This document shows positions 36,226 through 44,867 of a stretch of 64,000 nt of DNA, one piece after another; the stretch's first letter is position 1; each line of letters starts with the position of its first letter. The notes below the pieces were generated by a model. The model was not told where the DNA came from and searched no databases. It worked only from the letters and a program-made list of their open reading frames with translations. The translations under genes and the position numbers were made by a program. Location of the stretch: the NCBI GenBank assembly GCA_003242085.1, contig QBML01000001.1:219216-283215 (forward strand), written 5' to 3'. This DNA comes from Pseudanabaena frigida. Lineage in GTDB: Bacteria > Cyanobacteriota > Cyanobacteriia > Pseudanabaenales > Pseudanabaenaceae.

Positions 36226-36473
36226 CCGAAAACAAAACTTAAAGTTTCAGAATAAACACAATATAAACATAATTGCCAATTCTTTAAGTCGATCGCTTGG
36301 CAATTCAGAAAAGGTCAAAAAATCAAAAGGTCAGCGAGTTCAGCAAAAATCCCCCTTTTACTTCTTGGTTTGATTTAGATAAAGTCCTTGGAATAGTAGG
36401 GGCGAAGATCGGTGCTTTTACTCTATGGGTTAAAATTGAATAACGAATTATACAAAACAAGGATTTTTCGATT

Positions 36474-36647
36474 ATGACTGAACCAACTCAATTACCCCAA
36501 GCTACCGATCCGAAGATGGGATTTAATACCTATGCTGAACGCTTAAATGGTAGGGCGGCAATGGTCGGTTTTATCATCGCGATCGCGATCGAATTTGTTA
36601 CTCACAAAGGTTTGTTGTCTTGGCTGGGTATTATCGATATCGGTTAA
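36474..36647 (+). CDS. hli: high-light-inducible protein (Hlip, one-helix CAB protein)
   Basis: 57 residues. A polar N-terminus is followed by the chlorophyll-binding helix at about 21-40, AERLNGRAAMVGFIIAIAIE, with the canonical E-x-x-N-x-R ligands at Glu22, Asn25 and Arg27. Hlips bind chlorophyll and carotenoid in thylakoids and protect photosystem assembly in strong light. The start ATG is preceded by AAGGA. It is divergent from rpaB, the regulator of such genes. The remainder of the 36226-36473 interval contains only part of a degenerate palindrome arm. Confidence 0.93.
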   Translation: MTEPTQLPQATDPKMGFNTYAERLNGRAAMVGFIIAIAIEFVTHKGLLSWLGIIDIG

Positions 36648-36803
36648 TTAGCAGAAACTTAAATTTGATTTTCTGTATCTCCTAGCCGATATAAAGTTGA
36701 AATAAATGTAGTTTTTGTTCGATTTCTGAGCATTTGCGAACACAAGAGATGTAGGCTAAAAAGTAACGCTTGTTTATAGTTATTGTTTAGTTAGCTTCTA
36801 GTT

Positions 36804-37283
36804 ATGACATCTGGCAAAATCGAGAACTCTCTCTACTGGATTGCGGCAATTTTGGGATTAGTTCTCGATCAAGCCTCCAAATATTTAGTCGTGCAGTATC
36901 TCAAGGGAGCACCTTCCTTCCCTGTAATTGGTGGTGTGCTTCATTTTACCTATGCAACCAATACGGGAGCGGCATTTAGCTTATTTAGCGGTCAAATTGA
37001 TTGGCTTAAATGGGTATCTATGCTTGTGAGTGTTGGATTGGTTTTATTTGGGCTTTTTAGCAAAAATCTAACCCGATGGGAACAGGTTGGCTATGGTTGT
37101 ATTCTGGCTGGCGCAGCAGGTAATGGCATCGATCGCTTTGTCGCTGGTTATGTAGTCGATTTTATCGATCTCCGAATTATTCGTTTTGCGATTTTTAATA
37201 TCGCCGATGTCTCAATTAATGTCGGTCTAGCCTGTCTGGCGATCGCAGTTTTATTTGTAACTAGACCTTCAGGCAAAAAGTGA
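36804..37283 (+). CDS. lspA: lipoprotein signal peptidase (signal peptidase II)
   Basis: 159 residues with four hydrophobic helices. The catalytic aspartate motifs are GAAGNGIDRFVAGYVVDF and FAIFNIADVSINVG; YATNTGAAFSLF is the third conserved block. It cleaves diacylglyceryl-modified prolipoproteins in the plasma membrane. Consistent client proteins in this window are the lipobox-bearing gene at 1609 and the Tat-lipobox amine oxidase at 58968. It lies 61 bp upstream of the ParA gene on the same strand. Confidence 0.96.
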   Translation: MTSGKIENSLYWIAAILGLVLDQASKYLVVQYLKGAPSFPVIGGVLHFTYATNTGAAFSLFSGQIDWLKWVSMLVSVGLVLFGLFSKNLTRWEQVGYGCILAGAAGNGIDRFVAGYVVDFIDLRIIRFAIFNIADVSINVGLACLAIAVLFVTRPSGKK

Positions 37284-37344
37284 TTTATTAGTTAGACGTG
37301 GTGCTTTGCATCGCACCTAGCCTATTTTTATTAGGAGACTAAGC

Positions 37345-37986
37345 ATGGCAAATTCCCCAAAAATCGTTGTCGTCACCAATGGCAAAGGTGGTGTGGGTAA
37401 AACAACAACTGCGATCGCCTTAGCAGGGATTTTGGCACTGGAATCTAGGGTATTAGTTGTTGATGCTGATATACAGGGAAGCTTGTCTTGGTGGGTTGGG
37501 CGCAGTGATAAAGGTATGGGTTTTGATATTGCCAAAGAGATCGATCCGACACACTTGCGAAAACTACCGAAACTTAGCAGTTACGATCTAGTATTGGTAG
37601 ATACTCCGCCTGCTTTGCACTCTCATGCACTAGCCACGGTTGTGGCGATCGCTGATTATCTGGTTTTGCCCAGTCCACCTGCACCAATGGATTTAACTGC
37701 ACTGATTGACACTGTCAAAAGTACTGTCCGTCCCGCACAAGTACCGCATCGAGTTTTACTCACCCGAGTCGATCCACGCTGCCTCAATGAGGCACTTGAA
37801 GCTCAAAATACTTTACTAGAGGTCGGCGTACCTGTTTTTCATGCTTTTGTACGCTCCTACAAAGCCCACGAACGTGCTGCTCTAGATGGAAAACTGGTTA
37901 CGGAGTGGAAAGGCAAAAACGCTAGAGAAGCAGAGGCAGACTATCGGCGCGTTGTCGACGAATTGCGTCGAGATATTCTAAGGTGA
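37345..37986 (+). CDS. mcdA: ParA-family ATPase, probable McdA (carboxysome positioning)
   Basis: 213 residues. Deviant Walker A NGKGGVGKTTTAIALAG with the signature lysine, VVDADIQGSLSWWVG (Walker A'), and DLVLVDTPPALHSHA (Walker B). ParA proteins form ATP-dependent gradients on the nucleoid that space cargo. The next gene encodes a small charged coiled-coil protein ending in GWMD, the expected form of McdB. In cyanobacteria this pairing (type 2, with the signature lysine) positions carboxysomes. A plasmid-type ParA is less likely given the neighbours. No ParB homologue is present. Confidence 0.75.
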   Translation: MANSPKIVVVTNGKGGVGKTTTAIALAGILALESRVLVVDADIQGSLSWWVGRSDKGMGFDIAKEIDPTHLRKLPKLSSYDLVLVDTPPALHSHALATVVAIADYLVLPSPPAPMDLTALIDTVKSTVRPAQVPHRVLLTRVDPRCLNEALEAQNTLLEVGVPVFHAFVRSYKAHERAALDGKLVTEWKGKNAREAEADYRRVVDELRRDILR

Positions 37987-38042
37987 TGATTATAAGAAGC
38001 TTTGCATCACAAATTATCCAATTAATTAACGATTGAAAAACT

Positions 38043-38687
38043 ATGACAACTAAAAAGAAAGTAGGAATTTCGGATTTATTGCGAGATGAAGTACAGAAGG
38101 GGACAGAATCTCCAATTAGTAACGATTCTAGTGAAAAAACTATCGAAGTCAAGGCAGAGACTGTTGCCGAGGCAGATAGCAAAGTTGTAACTTCCCCTGC
38201 GATAAACGCCGCTGAAAAATCGCCAAAAGCAAAAAATTCTGCTTTAGATTCTGAATTAGCACAATTTCAAAAGCGAGAAACTGAACTCCTACAGACGATC
38301 GCCGATCTGCAAAAAGACTTGAAATTTAGCCAAACTAATGTCGAGCTTTTACAAAAGTCGCTGACAGCGATCGAAGGTGTCAAAAATGAATTAGACCGAC
38401 AACTGGTAGAAGTCAAACGCGATAATTTGCGCCTAGCCGAAGCGAATATTCAACTTTCAGAGCAGATCAAGGCTTCGGAGTCAGTCCCAACGCCTGCTGC
38501 CATTGAACCACCTGTTTCCTCTCAGTTAGTATCTCAAAGTCCTCAGCAACAAAATAGAGCGACTCCCCGCAAACAACCTGTAGAACAGCCATATCCCCAC
38601 CGCGATCGCACTCCTTATGCGCGACCCACTGGCTCCAACGAACAATTACAGCGTGTAAACAACAAAAATATTGGTTGGATGGATTGA
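38043..38687 (+). CDS. mcdB: coiled-coil protein, probable McdB
   Basis: 214 residues. The N-terminus is basic (TTKKKVGISDLLRDEVQKGT) and then disordered to about 75. A coiled coil covers about 75-145 (ALDSELAQFQKRETELLQTI; RDNLRLAEANIQLSEQIKAS). A Pro/Gln-rich region leads to a C-terminus with a single tryptophan two residues from the end (Trp212). McdB proteins share exactly this plan: disordered start, central coiled coil, invariant C-terminal Trp. They form condensates, bind carboxysomes and stimulate McdA. It is 56 bp downstream of the ATPase gene. Confidence 0.72.
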   Translation: MTTKKKVGISDLLRDEVQKGTESPISNDSSEKTIEVKAETVAEADSKVVTSPAINAAEKSPKAKNSALDSELAQFQKRETELLQTIADLQKDLKFSQTNVELLQKSLTAIEGVKNELDRQLVEVKRDNLRLAEANIQLSEQIKASESVPTPAAIEPPVSSQLVSQSPQQQNRATPRKQPVEQPYPHRDRTPYARPTGSNEQLQRVNNKNIGWMD

Positions 38688-38709
38688 GGCTCTTGTTAAA
38701 CCCAAACCA

Positions 38710-38752
38710 AAAAAAATTGAAAGCGTTGCAAAGCAACGCTTTCAATTTTTTT
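38710..38752. repeat. palindrome, GAAAGCGTTGC type, terminator-like
   Basis: AAAAAAATTGAAAGCGTTGC mirrors its right arm around AAA. It lies between convergent mcdB and smc and ends in T residues on both strands, so it probably terminates both. The flank CCCAAACCAA echoes other elements. Confidence 0.88.
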
Positions 38753-38780
38753 CTTATGGTTCGTTAATGCTCGTCTAGAT

Positions 38781-41700
38781 TTATGAAGTTGCTACTGAAG
38801 GCGATCGCAGTTCTAAGCCCAATACTTGAGTATGCTCTCCACGTGCTTGAGTTACGCCGATGGTGCGTTCTGATGCTTCAATCATGGGGCGGCGGAGACT
38901 GACCACGATGAATTGAGCGAGGTTGGCTTGCTTGCGTACCATTTTTGAGAGACGTTCCACATTTGAGCCATCGAGGAACATATCGACTTCATCAAAAGCG
39001 TAGAAGGGCGAAGGGCGATAACGTTGTAGCGCAAAGATGAAACTGAGCGCAGTCAGGGATTTTTCACCTCCAGACATCGATGACAGATTCTGTACCTGTT
39101 TGCCTTTAGGGTGAGCTACGAGGGTGAGTCCGCCATTAAGAGGTGCGTTAGGATTTTCGAGTTGCAAATAGCCGTCACCATCAGAGAGTTCAGAGAAGAT
39201 TTCCTTAAAATGTCCATTTACGGCATCAAAAGCTTGCATAAAGGCACGTTGACGGAGCGTGGTAAAGTTCTCAATTCTAATTAAGAGTTCGGTACGTTCT
39301 TGATTCAGGGTTTCTAAACGGCTGCTGAGTTCTTCGAGACGTTGCGATGTGGCTTCATATTCAGCGATCGCCATCATATTTACGGGTTCCATTGACTGAA
39401 TCCGCTTGAGTAAGCGGCGTTGCTCTAGTTGCAACTGTTCGAGGGTCATGGTTTCAGGAACTTCAGGAACGATATCGGGAAGCTCAATTTGATTGAGTTG
39501 TTCTGTAAACTGAGCAATTTGCTGTTCGAGTTCGGTTTGACGTTCGCGATTTTTTTGTAATTGCCATTCCTGTTGCTGTTGCTGTTGCTGTTGGGCACGA
39601 AGCGATCGCTCACAGGCATCCCGTTCTTGCTTAGCTGCGCCAATGGTTTGTTCGAGAACTTCTAGGCGCGATTGGAAAGAGGCGATCGCGGCTTCGGTTT
39701 GCTTAATTTGATGCTGAATTTGCGATGTGCTGTTGATTAGCTCGGCTTGGGTGGAGCGAAGTTCTTGGAGGCGCATCTGACGCTGTGCCATTTTCTCAAG
39801 TGCCAGCTTGTGCTGATTCTCCAATTCTCCAAGTTGTTGCTTAGCGGTTCGCAGCTCAATTTCAGCACTATTGAGCAGGGCTTCTTGACCTTGCAATGCA
39901 TCCTGAGCTTGAAGCCAACGGGTATGCGTTCCTGATTTTTCTAGTTCAGTTAGTTCTGCACGTTTGACATGGAGTTTTGCTTCTAGTTCCGCAATATTGC
40001 CGTCCAGAGTGTTAAGTTGCGATTGACCGATTTCGATCGCAGCGCGAGTTTTCTGGATTTGATCTTGCAGACGTGTACGATCGCGGCTATTACGTTCGAT
40101 TTGTTCGTAGATGCGATCGCGTTTGAGTTGCGCTTCCCGATGGGTGGTTCTGGCAGATTGTAATTGCTCTTCATATTTGGCAATACCAGTCAATGCGCCG
40201 CGCAAACGTTGATTGAGACGCGCTAACATCTGGTCGATTTCTAACAGTCGATCGCGCAATTGCTTAGTTTCCGAAGATTCCGCAGGTTTAGCATTACCAA
40301 AATGCAGACTGCTATGCAGAGGAGCGCTACCACCTGTCATCGCACCCGAAGTTTCCAGAATTTCACCTTCGAGTGTGACCATGCGATACTTGCCGATATG
40401 AAATCGCGCTTGATCGAGATGCTCAAATACGAGCGTATTTCCAAATACAAAGGAGAACACATCCTGATAGCGGTCTTCGTAGGTGACGAGATTAAAAGCA
40501 TAATCAATCGCGCCCAATCTTTGAGCTTCTACCCGTGAAGGGAACTTAGCTGGATTCAGTTTATTCAACGGTAGAAATGTGGCGCGTCCTGCCCTCTCGC
40601 GTTTCAGTAAGGCGATCGCTTCCGAAGCAACTTCATCACTTTCGACTACAAGATTACCTAAGCGCCCACCCGCACAGATTTCTAGGGCTAATTGAAACCG
40701 CGGCTCAACTAGTCCTAACTGAGCAACTAAGCCATACACGCCAGACATGTCTGCTTCAAGAATTACTTGCGAGGCTTTAGTGCCTTGGACTTCGCGACTT
40801 GCTTGGACTTGCGCTTCCAATTTATCGAGTTGGCGCGTTTTGACTCGTTGCTCTTGGGTAATGCGATCGATGGTTTCATTCTGAAGTTGTACTTCTAATT
40901 GGGCTTCAGCCAGATTTTTTGCTAATGTCTGTACCAGAGCTTCTGCACTGCTTACTTCAGAATCTTGCAACCGCAAAGCATCTTCAAGATTCTGATTGGA
41001 AAGCATATCAACCGCATAGCGACCTTCCCCTGCTAGAACTTCTTGTAATTCCCGTTCCTGTGTTTCTAATTGTAGCGATCGCTGATTGAGTACTTCTCTA
41101 ATCCTAGTTTGCTCTTGCTTTTGGGGATCGAGTGAAGCTTGAGCGCTATCAACATCTTGACGTAGTTGCGTTTGTTGACGCACCCATTCCGATGAAGCAG
41201 AGGCGATCGCTTGTACTTCCTTACGATATTGCGAAACAATTGATGACTGTTGATCGCGAGCTTTTTCGCTAGTCGCAACTGATTCCTCTTTAAATTGCTT
41301 TTGCGATTCTAGTTGCTCAGACTCACGTAGGAGTCGATCGATTTCTTCTTGAGTACTAACAATGTGATTTTGATTGTTTTGATAAGAACTAGTCAGCGAT
41401 TGCTGTTGACGTTGCAAGCCGCGCAATTCTGCCTGTTGTCCCGATAGATTGCTAGAAACTGAAAGATATTCTTCTTCACCGAGAGTATGGACGCGATCGC
41501 TAAGTTCATTGAGTTGGACTGTACCTATCTCAATTACCTGCGAGAGTTCTACTAAGGACTTCTCAATATTTCCGCATTGTTCGCGATTGTTGATCAATTC
41601 AACATTACGCAGTGATTGCTGATAAGTAATCTCCCGCTGTTGTAGCACCGCCTCCGATGCTTCCATGCGCTCGTATTCTAACCGCAGTGCCTTATATTTC

Positions 41701-42392
41701 TCTGCCTTAACGCGATCGCTTTTTAGCTTCTCTTTATTAGCAACTAGTTCCTGCTCAACAATTCGAAAGCGCTCTTCTTGAGCCTTCACATCATCTAATT
41801 TATCTTTGGCAGTAGCAATCTTGCGATCGAACTCGCCCACACCTGCTAATTCATCAATAATCTCACGTCGTTCCCGCGAATTCATTGAGATAATGCCCGT
41901 AACATCCCCCTGCAATACAACATTATAACCTTCAGGATAAATACGGAACTTCGCTAGCTGCTCGTGCAATTCGCTCAAATTACATGGCGTTCCATTGATG
42001 TAATAAGTAGAAGTATAAGTCCCCTGTGTTGTAACGCGCAGTTTCCGCATTACTGTCCATTCACCAATGGTCTGTCCTTCAGCAGTAGGAATCTCCACTC
42101 CTTCACTTTGCAGCGCTGCCATTTCTGATTCTTCTAAGGCAAAGGTCACGGTAACGATCGCCTCGACCATCCGCCCTTTTTTACTATGTGCTTGGTTGAC
42201 TAAATCTGGTAAGCGATCCGCCCGCATCCCCTTTGAACCTGCCAGCCCTAGCGCAAACAGCAATGCATCCAAAATATTCGATTTACCCGAACCATTGGGA
42301 CCTGAAACCACTGTAAACCCTTGCAATAGTGGGATCGACACGGTTGAGCCAAAGGACTTAAATCTGGTGAGTTCTACATTTTTAATGTACAT
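38781..42392 (-). CDS. smc: chromosome segregation protein SMC
   Basis: 1203 residues. N-terminal ATPase head with Walker A GPNGSGKSNILDALLFALG, a first long coiled coil, a hinge at about 520-670 (GVYGLVAQLGLVEPRFQLAL), a second coiled coil with a glutamine run near residue 940 (QQQQQQQ), and the C-terminal head with the signature LSSMSGGEKSLTALSFIFAL and Walker B FYAFDEVDMFLDGSN. SMC dimers with ScpA/ScpB load on DNA and compact or segregate chromosomes. It is convergent with mcdB and divergent from the AbiE-type pair. Confidence 0.97.
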   Translation of the reverse strand: MYIKNVELTRFKSFGSTVSIPLLQGFTVVSGPNGSGKSNILDALLFALGLAGSKGMRADRLPDLVNQAHSKKGRMVEAIVTVTFALEESEMAALQSEGVEIPTAEGQTIGEWTVMRKLRVTTQGTYTSTYYINGTPCNLSELHEQLAKFRIYPEGYNVVLQGDVTGIISMNSRERREIIDELAGVGEFDRKIATAKDKLDDVKAQEERFRIVEQELVANKEKLKSDRVKAEKYKALRLEYERMEASEAVLQQREITYQQSLRNVELINNREQCGNIEKSLVELSQVIEIGTVQLNELSDRVHTLGEEEYLSVSSNLSGQQAELRGLQRQQQSLTSSYQNNQNHIVSTQEEIDRLLRESEQLESQKQFKEESVATSEKARDQQSSIVSQYRKEVQAIASASSEWVRQQTQLRQDVDSAQASLDPQKQEQTRIREVLNQRSLQLETQERELQEVLAGEGRYAVDMLSNQNLEDALRLQDSEVSSAEALVQTLAKNLAEAQLEVQLQNETIDRITQEQRVKTRQLDKLEAQVQASREVQGTKASQVILEADMSGVYGLVAQLGLVEPRFQLALEICAGGRLGNLVVESDEVASEAIALLKRERAGRATFLPLNKLNPAKFPSRVEAQRLGAIDYAFNLVTYEDRYQDVFSFVFGNTLVFEHLDQARFHIGKYRMVTLEGEILETSGAMTGGSAPLHSSLHFGNAKPAESSETKQLRDRLLEIDQMLARLNQRLRGALTGIAKYEEQLQSARTTHREAQLKRDRIYEQIERNSRDRTRLQDQIQKTRAAIEIGQSQLNTLDGNIAELEAKLHVKRAELTELEKSGTHTRWLQAQDALQGQEALLNSAEIELRTAKQQLGELENQHKLALEKMAQRQMRLQELRSTQAELINSTSQIQHQIKQTEAAIASFQSRLEVLEQTIGAAKQERDACERSLRAQQQQQQQQEWQLQKNRERQTELEQQIAQFTEQLNQIELPDIVPEVPETMTLEQLQLEQRRLLKRIQSMEPVNMMAIAEYEATSQRLEELSSRLETLNQERTELLIRIENFTTLRQRAFMQAFDAVNGHFKEIFSELSDGDGYLQLENPNAPLNGGLTLVAHPKGKQVQNLSSMSGGEKSLTALSFIFALQRYRPSPFYAFDEVDMFLDGSNVERLSKMVRKQANLAQFIVVSLRRPMIEASERTIGVTQARGEHTQVLGLELRSPSVATS

Positions 42393-42548
42393 AATGGCGA
42401 ACTGAGGCTGATCAGTGTGTGGTGCTTAGGTGAATGGCGATCGGGCTATCCTAGTTTTTGACAGCACGAAAGTGCCAATACGTTATCACATCTTGTCAAA
42501 AATGACGTAGGTATACTCAATATTTTTTGAGGGTTATAATTAATTTCA

Positions 42549-42558
42549 ACCTTAAGGT
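42549..42558. promoter_or_regulatory. ACCTTAAGGT palindrome upstream of AbiE-type pair
   Basis: The same perfect palindrome as at 32839 lies 18 bp before the ATG at 42576, where an antitoxin-bound operator would be expected. AbiEi antitoxins are known to autoregulate through inverted repeats. Confidence 0.4.
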
Positions 42559-42575
42559 CACGTGAAAAAAACTTT

Positions 42576-43661
42576 ATGCATCCCAAAAATCCACTATTTC
42601 AAAAATGCATAGCGTATCTTGAGTCTTTACCTAATATTAGGGCAACTATTCAAGGTGAGCCTTATTTTTCTAGTGAGGTTTTAGCTGATGGAGAGTTAAT
42701 AATTAGTACATCTAATAAGACTGCTAATTATATATGTGAGATCAAAACTGGGATAACAAATGACATAGTTGAGCAAGTTGCTGAATATTTTGCCAATTTA
42801 GGGAAAAGACTGAATGGCAAACAAAGACCTTTATTAGTTACTCGTAATTTATCTAATCTGGTTATAGATCAACTATTAGAGAGAAACATTGAATTTATTG
42901 ATGTTGATGGCAATCTCTATCTCAATAGTTCAGGAATTTATATGGTTGTTCGCAATCAAACTTCAAAAGAAAATACAAATAAATCTTTAGAGATTACAAC
43001 CTCTGTATTGCAGGTCATATATTTTATTCTTAAAGATCCCTCAATTATTGCAAGTGATGGAATTAATGGAAGTTATGAAAAAATTGATTGTCTCCTTGGA
43101 AGTGGTATTACCCCTAAAACAGTAAAAAATACACTAGAAAGACTTCAAGAACTTGATTACATCAAACGTACTCGTAAAGGATATGAGATCATTGACTACA
43201 TCAAACTCCTTGAAAGATGGGAGTTAGGATATGCTGAAAGATTACGTTCAAAATTATTAATAGGAACATTTAGATATATAGGGAGACAAAGCTTTTTGGA
43301 GATTGAGAATAAACTTACTCAATATGCTCACAAATATGGCTATTTAATCGGTGGAGAACTTGCCGCTTCAATAATGACTCAATATCTCCGTCCTGTAGGA
43401 GCGACACTACACATTCACAAAGATCATAATTACTTTCCGCTAGTAGTCGATCTAAGGCTAAAACCCGATCCTGATGGAAATATAGAAATCTATCAAAGAT
43501 TTTACAGACAAAGTGATCAGCACGGTCGCAACGAAGAATTGAATAATCTTATTCATCCATTACTTGTTCACGCAGAGCTAGTTCGCACTGGGGATAGTCG
43601 ATTGAAAGAAGCTGCTCAACTTATTTTCGATAAATATATTGAGGAAATAGCGCAAAGGTAA
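42576..43661 (+). CDS. AbiEi-like antitoxin (type IV toxin-antitoxin)
   Basis: 361 residues. The first 125 residues hold a restriction-endonuclease-like segment (ANYICEIKTGITNDIVEQVA, then RPLLVTRNLSNLVIDQLLER). A winged helix follows at about 140-215 (ITPKTVKNTLERLQELDYIK), then a C-terminal domain (YLIGGELAASIMTQYLRPVG). This is the plan of the larger AbiEi-type proteins. The next gene is a nucleotidyltransferase of AbiEii type, and the stop and start overlap (TAATG). There are no HIP1 octamers from 42540 to 44450, which suggests horizontal acquisition. The antitoxin role is inferred from family and pairing. Confidence 0.75.
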   Translation: MHPKNPLFQKCIAYLESLPNIRATIQGEPYFSSEVLADGELIISTSNKTANYICEIKTGITNDIVEQVAEYFANLGKRLNGKQRPLLVTRNLSNLVIDQLLERNIEFIDVDGNLYLNSSGIYMVVRNQTSKENTNKSLEITTSVLQVIYFILKDPSIIASDGINGSYEKIDCLLGSGITPKTVKNTLERLQELDYIKRTRKGYEIIDYIKLLERWELGYAERLRSKLLIGTFRYIGRQSFLEIENKLTQYAHKYGYLIGGELAASIMTQYLRPVGATLHIHKDHNYFPLVVDLRLKPDPDGNIEIYQRFYRQSDQHGRNEELNNLIHPLLVHAELVRTGDSRLKEAAQLIFDKYIEEIAQR

Positions 43662-44440
43662 TGATTGACTCTAGAGAAAAGCAGGTTTTAGCCGATCTAA
43701 TAGCCATCGTTAAAACGCTTGATTTACAAATGATTTTAGTTGGAGCGGGAGCTAGGTTGATCGTATTCGATCAAAAGTTCGGGGAGGGAAGAGGCACAAA
43801 AGACTGGGACGTAGCAATATCTGTAGATAGCTGGGAAACTTATCAAAAACTAGGTGAAGCTTTAATAAATGGCAATCCTCTAATCTTTCAATCTACAAAA
43901 ACTGCTCATAGATTCAGGCATATTGAAACTGCTATTGACGTTGATATCGTGCCTTTTGGGGAAATTGGTGAACCCGATCAAGAAATTATTTGGACTGATA
44001 CTGGCAATCCCATGAGCGTTCTGGACTTTGATGAAGCGCTCTCTCATGCCGTAACTACTAATATTGATGATTTAGAAATCCAAGTAATTTATATCCCTTC
44101 CTTGATAGTTCTTAAAGTTTTTGCTTGGGGTGATCGCGGAGAAAGAACCAACAAAGATTTAGAAGATATTGAATTCATTCTATCGAAGTATGAAGATAAT
44201 GATCGAGTTTACAATGAATTAGAAGAAGAGCTTTCTAGTGGAGACGTGGATTTTTCTGATGCAAATATCTACTTACTCGGACAAGATATTTGTAGGATGT
44301 TGCAAGACAAAACTCTGATTGAGCTAAATAAATTGTTGGGGAAAATGATTGAAAAATTTGATTATGCTGAAGAAAGATCTCTAGGCTATATGCTAAGAGT
44401 TTTGCATAAGGGAATTAGCTCACTAACCTTAAGAAAATGA
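43661..44440 (+). CDS. AbiEii-like nucleotidyltransferase toxin
   Basis: 259 residues. Nucleotidyltransferase core: MILVGAGARLIVFDQ, then TKDWDVAISVDSW with the paired aspartates, TAIDVDIVPFGEIGEP with a third, and the later IPSLIVLKVFAWGDRGERTN with DLEDIEFIL, typical of AbiEii and MNT relatives. AbiEii toxins are GTP-binding NTases that halt growth, for example by tRNA modification, giving phage abortive infection. The start overlaps the antitoxin stop, so the two are co-translated. It lies between smc and the cpe operon, convergent with the latter. Confidence 0.78.
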   Translation: MIDSREKQVLADLIAIVKTLDLQMILVGAGARLIVFDQKFGEGRGTKDWDVAISVDSWETYQKLGEALINGNPLIFQSTKTAHRFRHIETAIDVDIVPFGEIGEPDQEIIWTDTGNPMSVLDFDEALSHAVTTNIDDLEIQVIYIPSLIVLKVFAWGDRGERTNKDLEDIEFILSKYEDNDRVYNELEEELSSGDVDFSDANIYLLGQDICRMLQDKTLIELNKLLGKMIEKFDYAEERSLGYMLRVLHKGISSLTLRK

Positions 44441-44501
44441 AATAGCATTATGGATTAGGCGATCGCTTTGTTTGATGAAGAATTTAGTTCCTAAAAATAT
44501 T

Positions 44502-44867
44502 TTAGACTTGCTCATCAAACCTAGTGCGGAAATTGCCGTACTTAATCCAATATTGCTTAAGTTGATGATGAGGCGTGTGTAAGCTAGCTTTAGAACGATA
44601 AAGAATTACTTGACGGTGATCGCCCATCCATATTTTATCAACAGGTTCGACAGATATTACTGTTCCGCCAAGAGCAGTAACGCATTCCCCAAAGCGTTCG
44701 ACAGCACTATAGTCTACGCTTTCAAATACAAAGAAATTACCCGAACATATTAAATGTCTGCTGCGAATCCAGCACTGCATCTTTTTCTGTGCTTCTGGTG
44801 GCAGCATTTTGGGTTCATCTGATTCTAATTGGATAGAAGGAAGTTTATAAGACAGTTGGGACTTCAT
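44502..44867 (-). CDS. cpeR: phycoerythrin operon regulator CpeR
   Basis: About 121 residues from ATG 44867, chosen because GGGAG lies 9-10 nt upstream; a later ATG at 44807 has no site and an earlier one at 44891 is possible. The conserved core is LPPEAQKKMQCWIRSRHLIC, SVDYSAVERFGECVTALGGT and VDKIWMGDHRQVILYRSKAS. CpeR is required for expression of phycoerythrin genes (cpeBA and others) in chromatically acclimating cyanobacteria and sits last in cpeCDESTR, as here. The start overlaps the cpeT 3' end by 23 bp. The mechanism is not evident from sequence. Confidence 0.88.
   Translation of the reverse strand: MKSQLSYKLPSIQLESDEPKMLPPEAQKKMQCWIRSRHLICSGNFFVFESVDYSAVERFGECVTALGGTVISVEPVDKIWMGDHRQVILYRSKASLHTPHHQLKQYWIKYGNFRTRFDEQV

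Noticed and set aside
37345..38687. Plasmid partition (ParA/ParB) locus
   Set aside because: No ParB, no parS-like repeats, chromosomal housekeeping neighbours, and the partner has McdB features.
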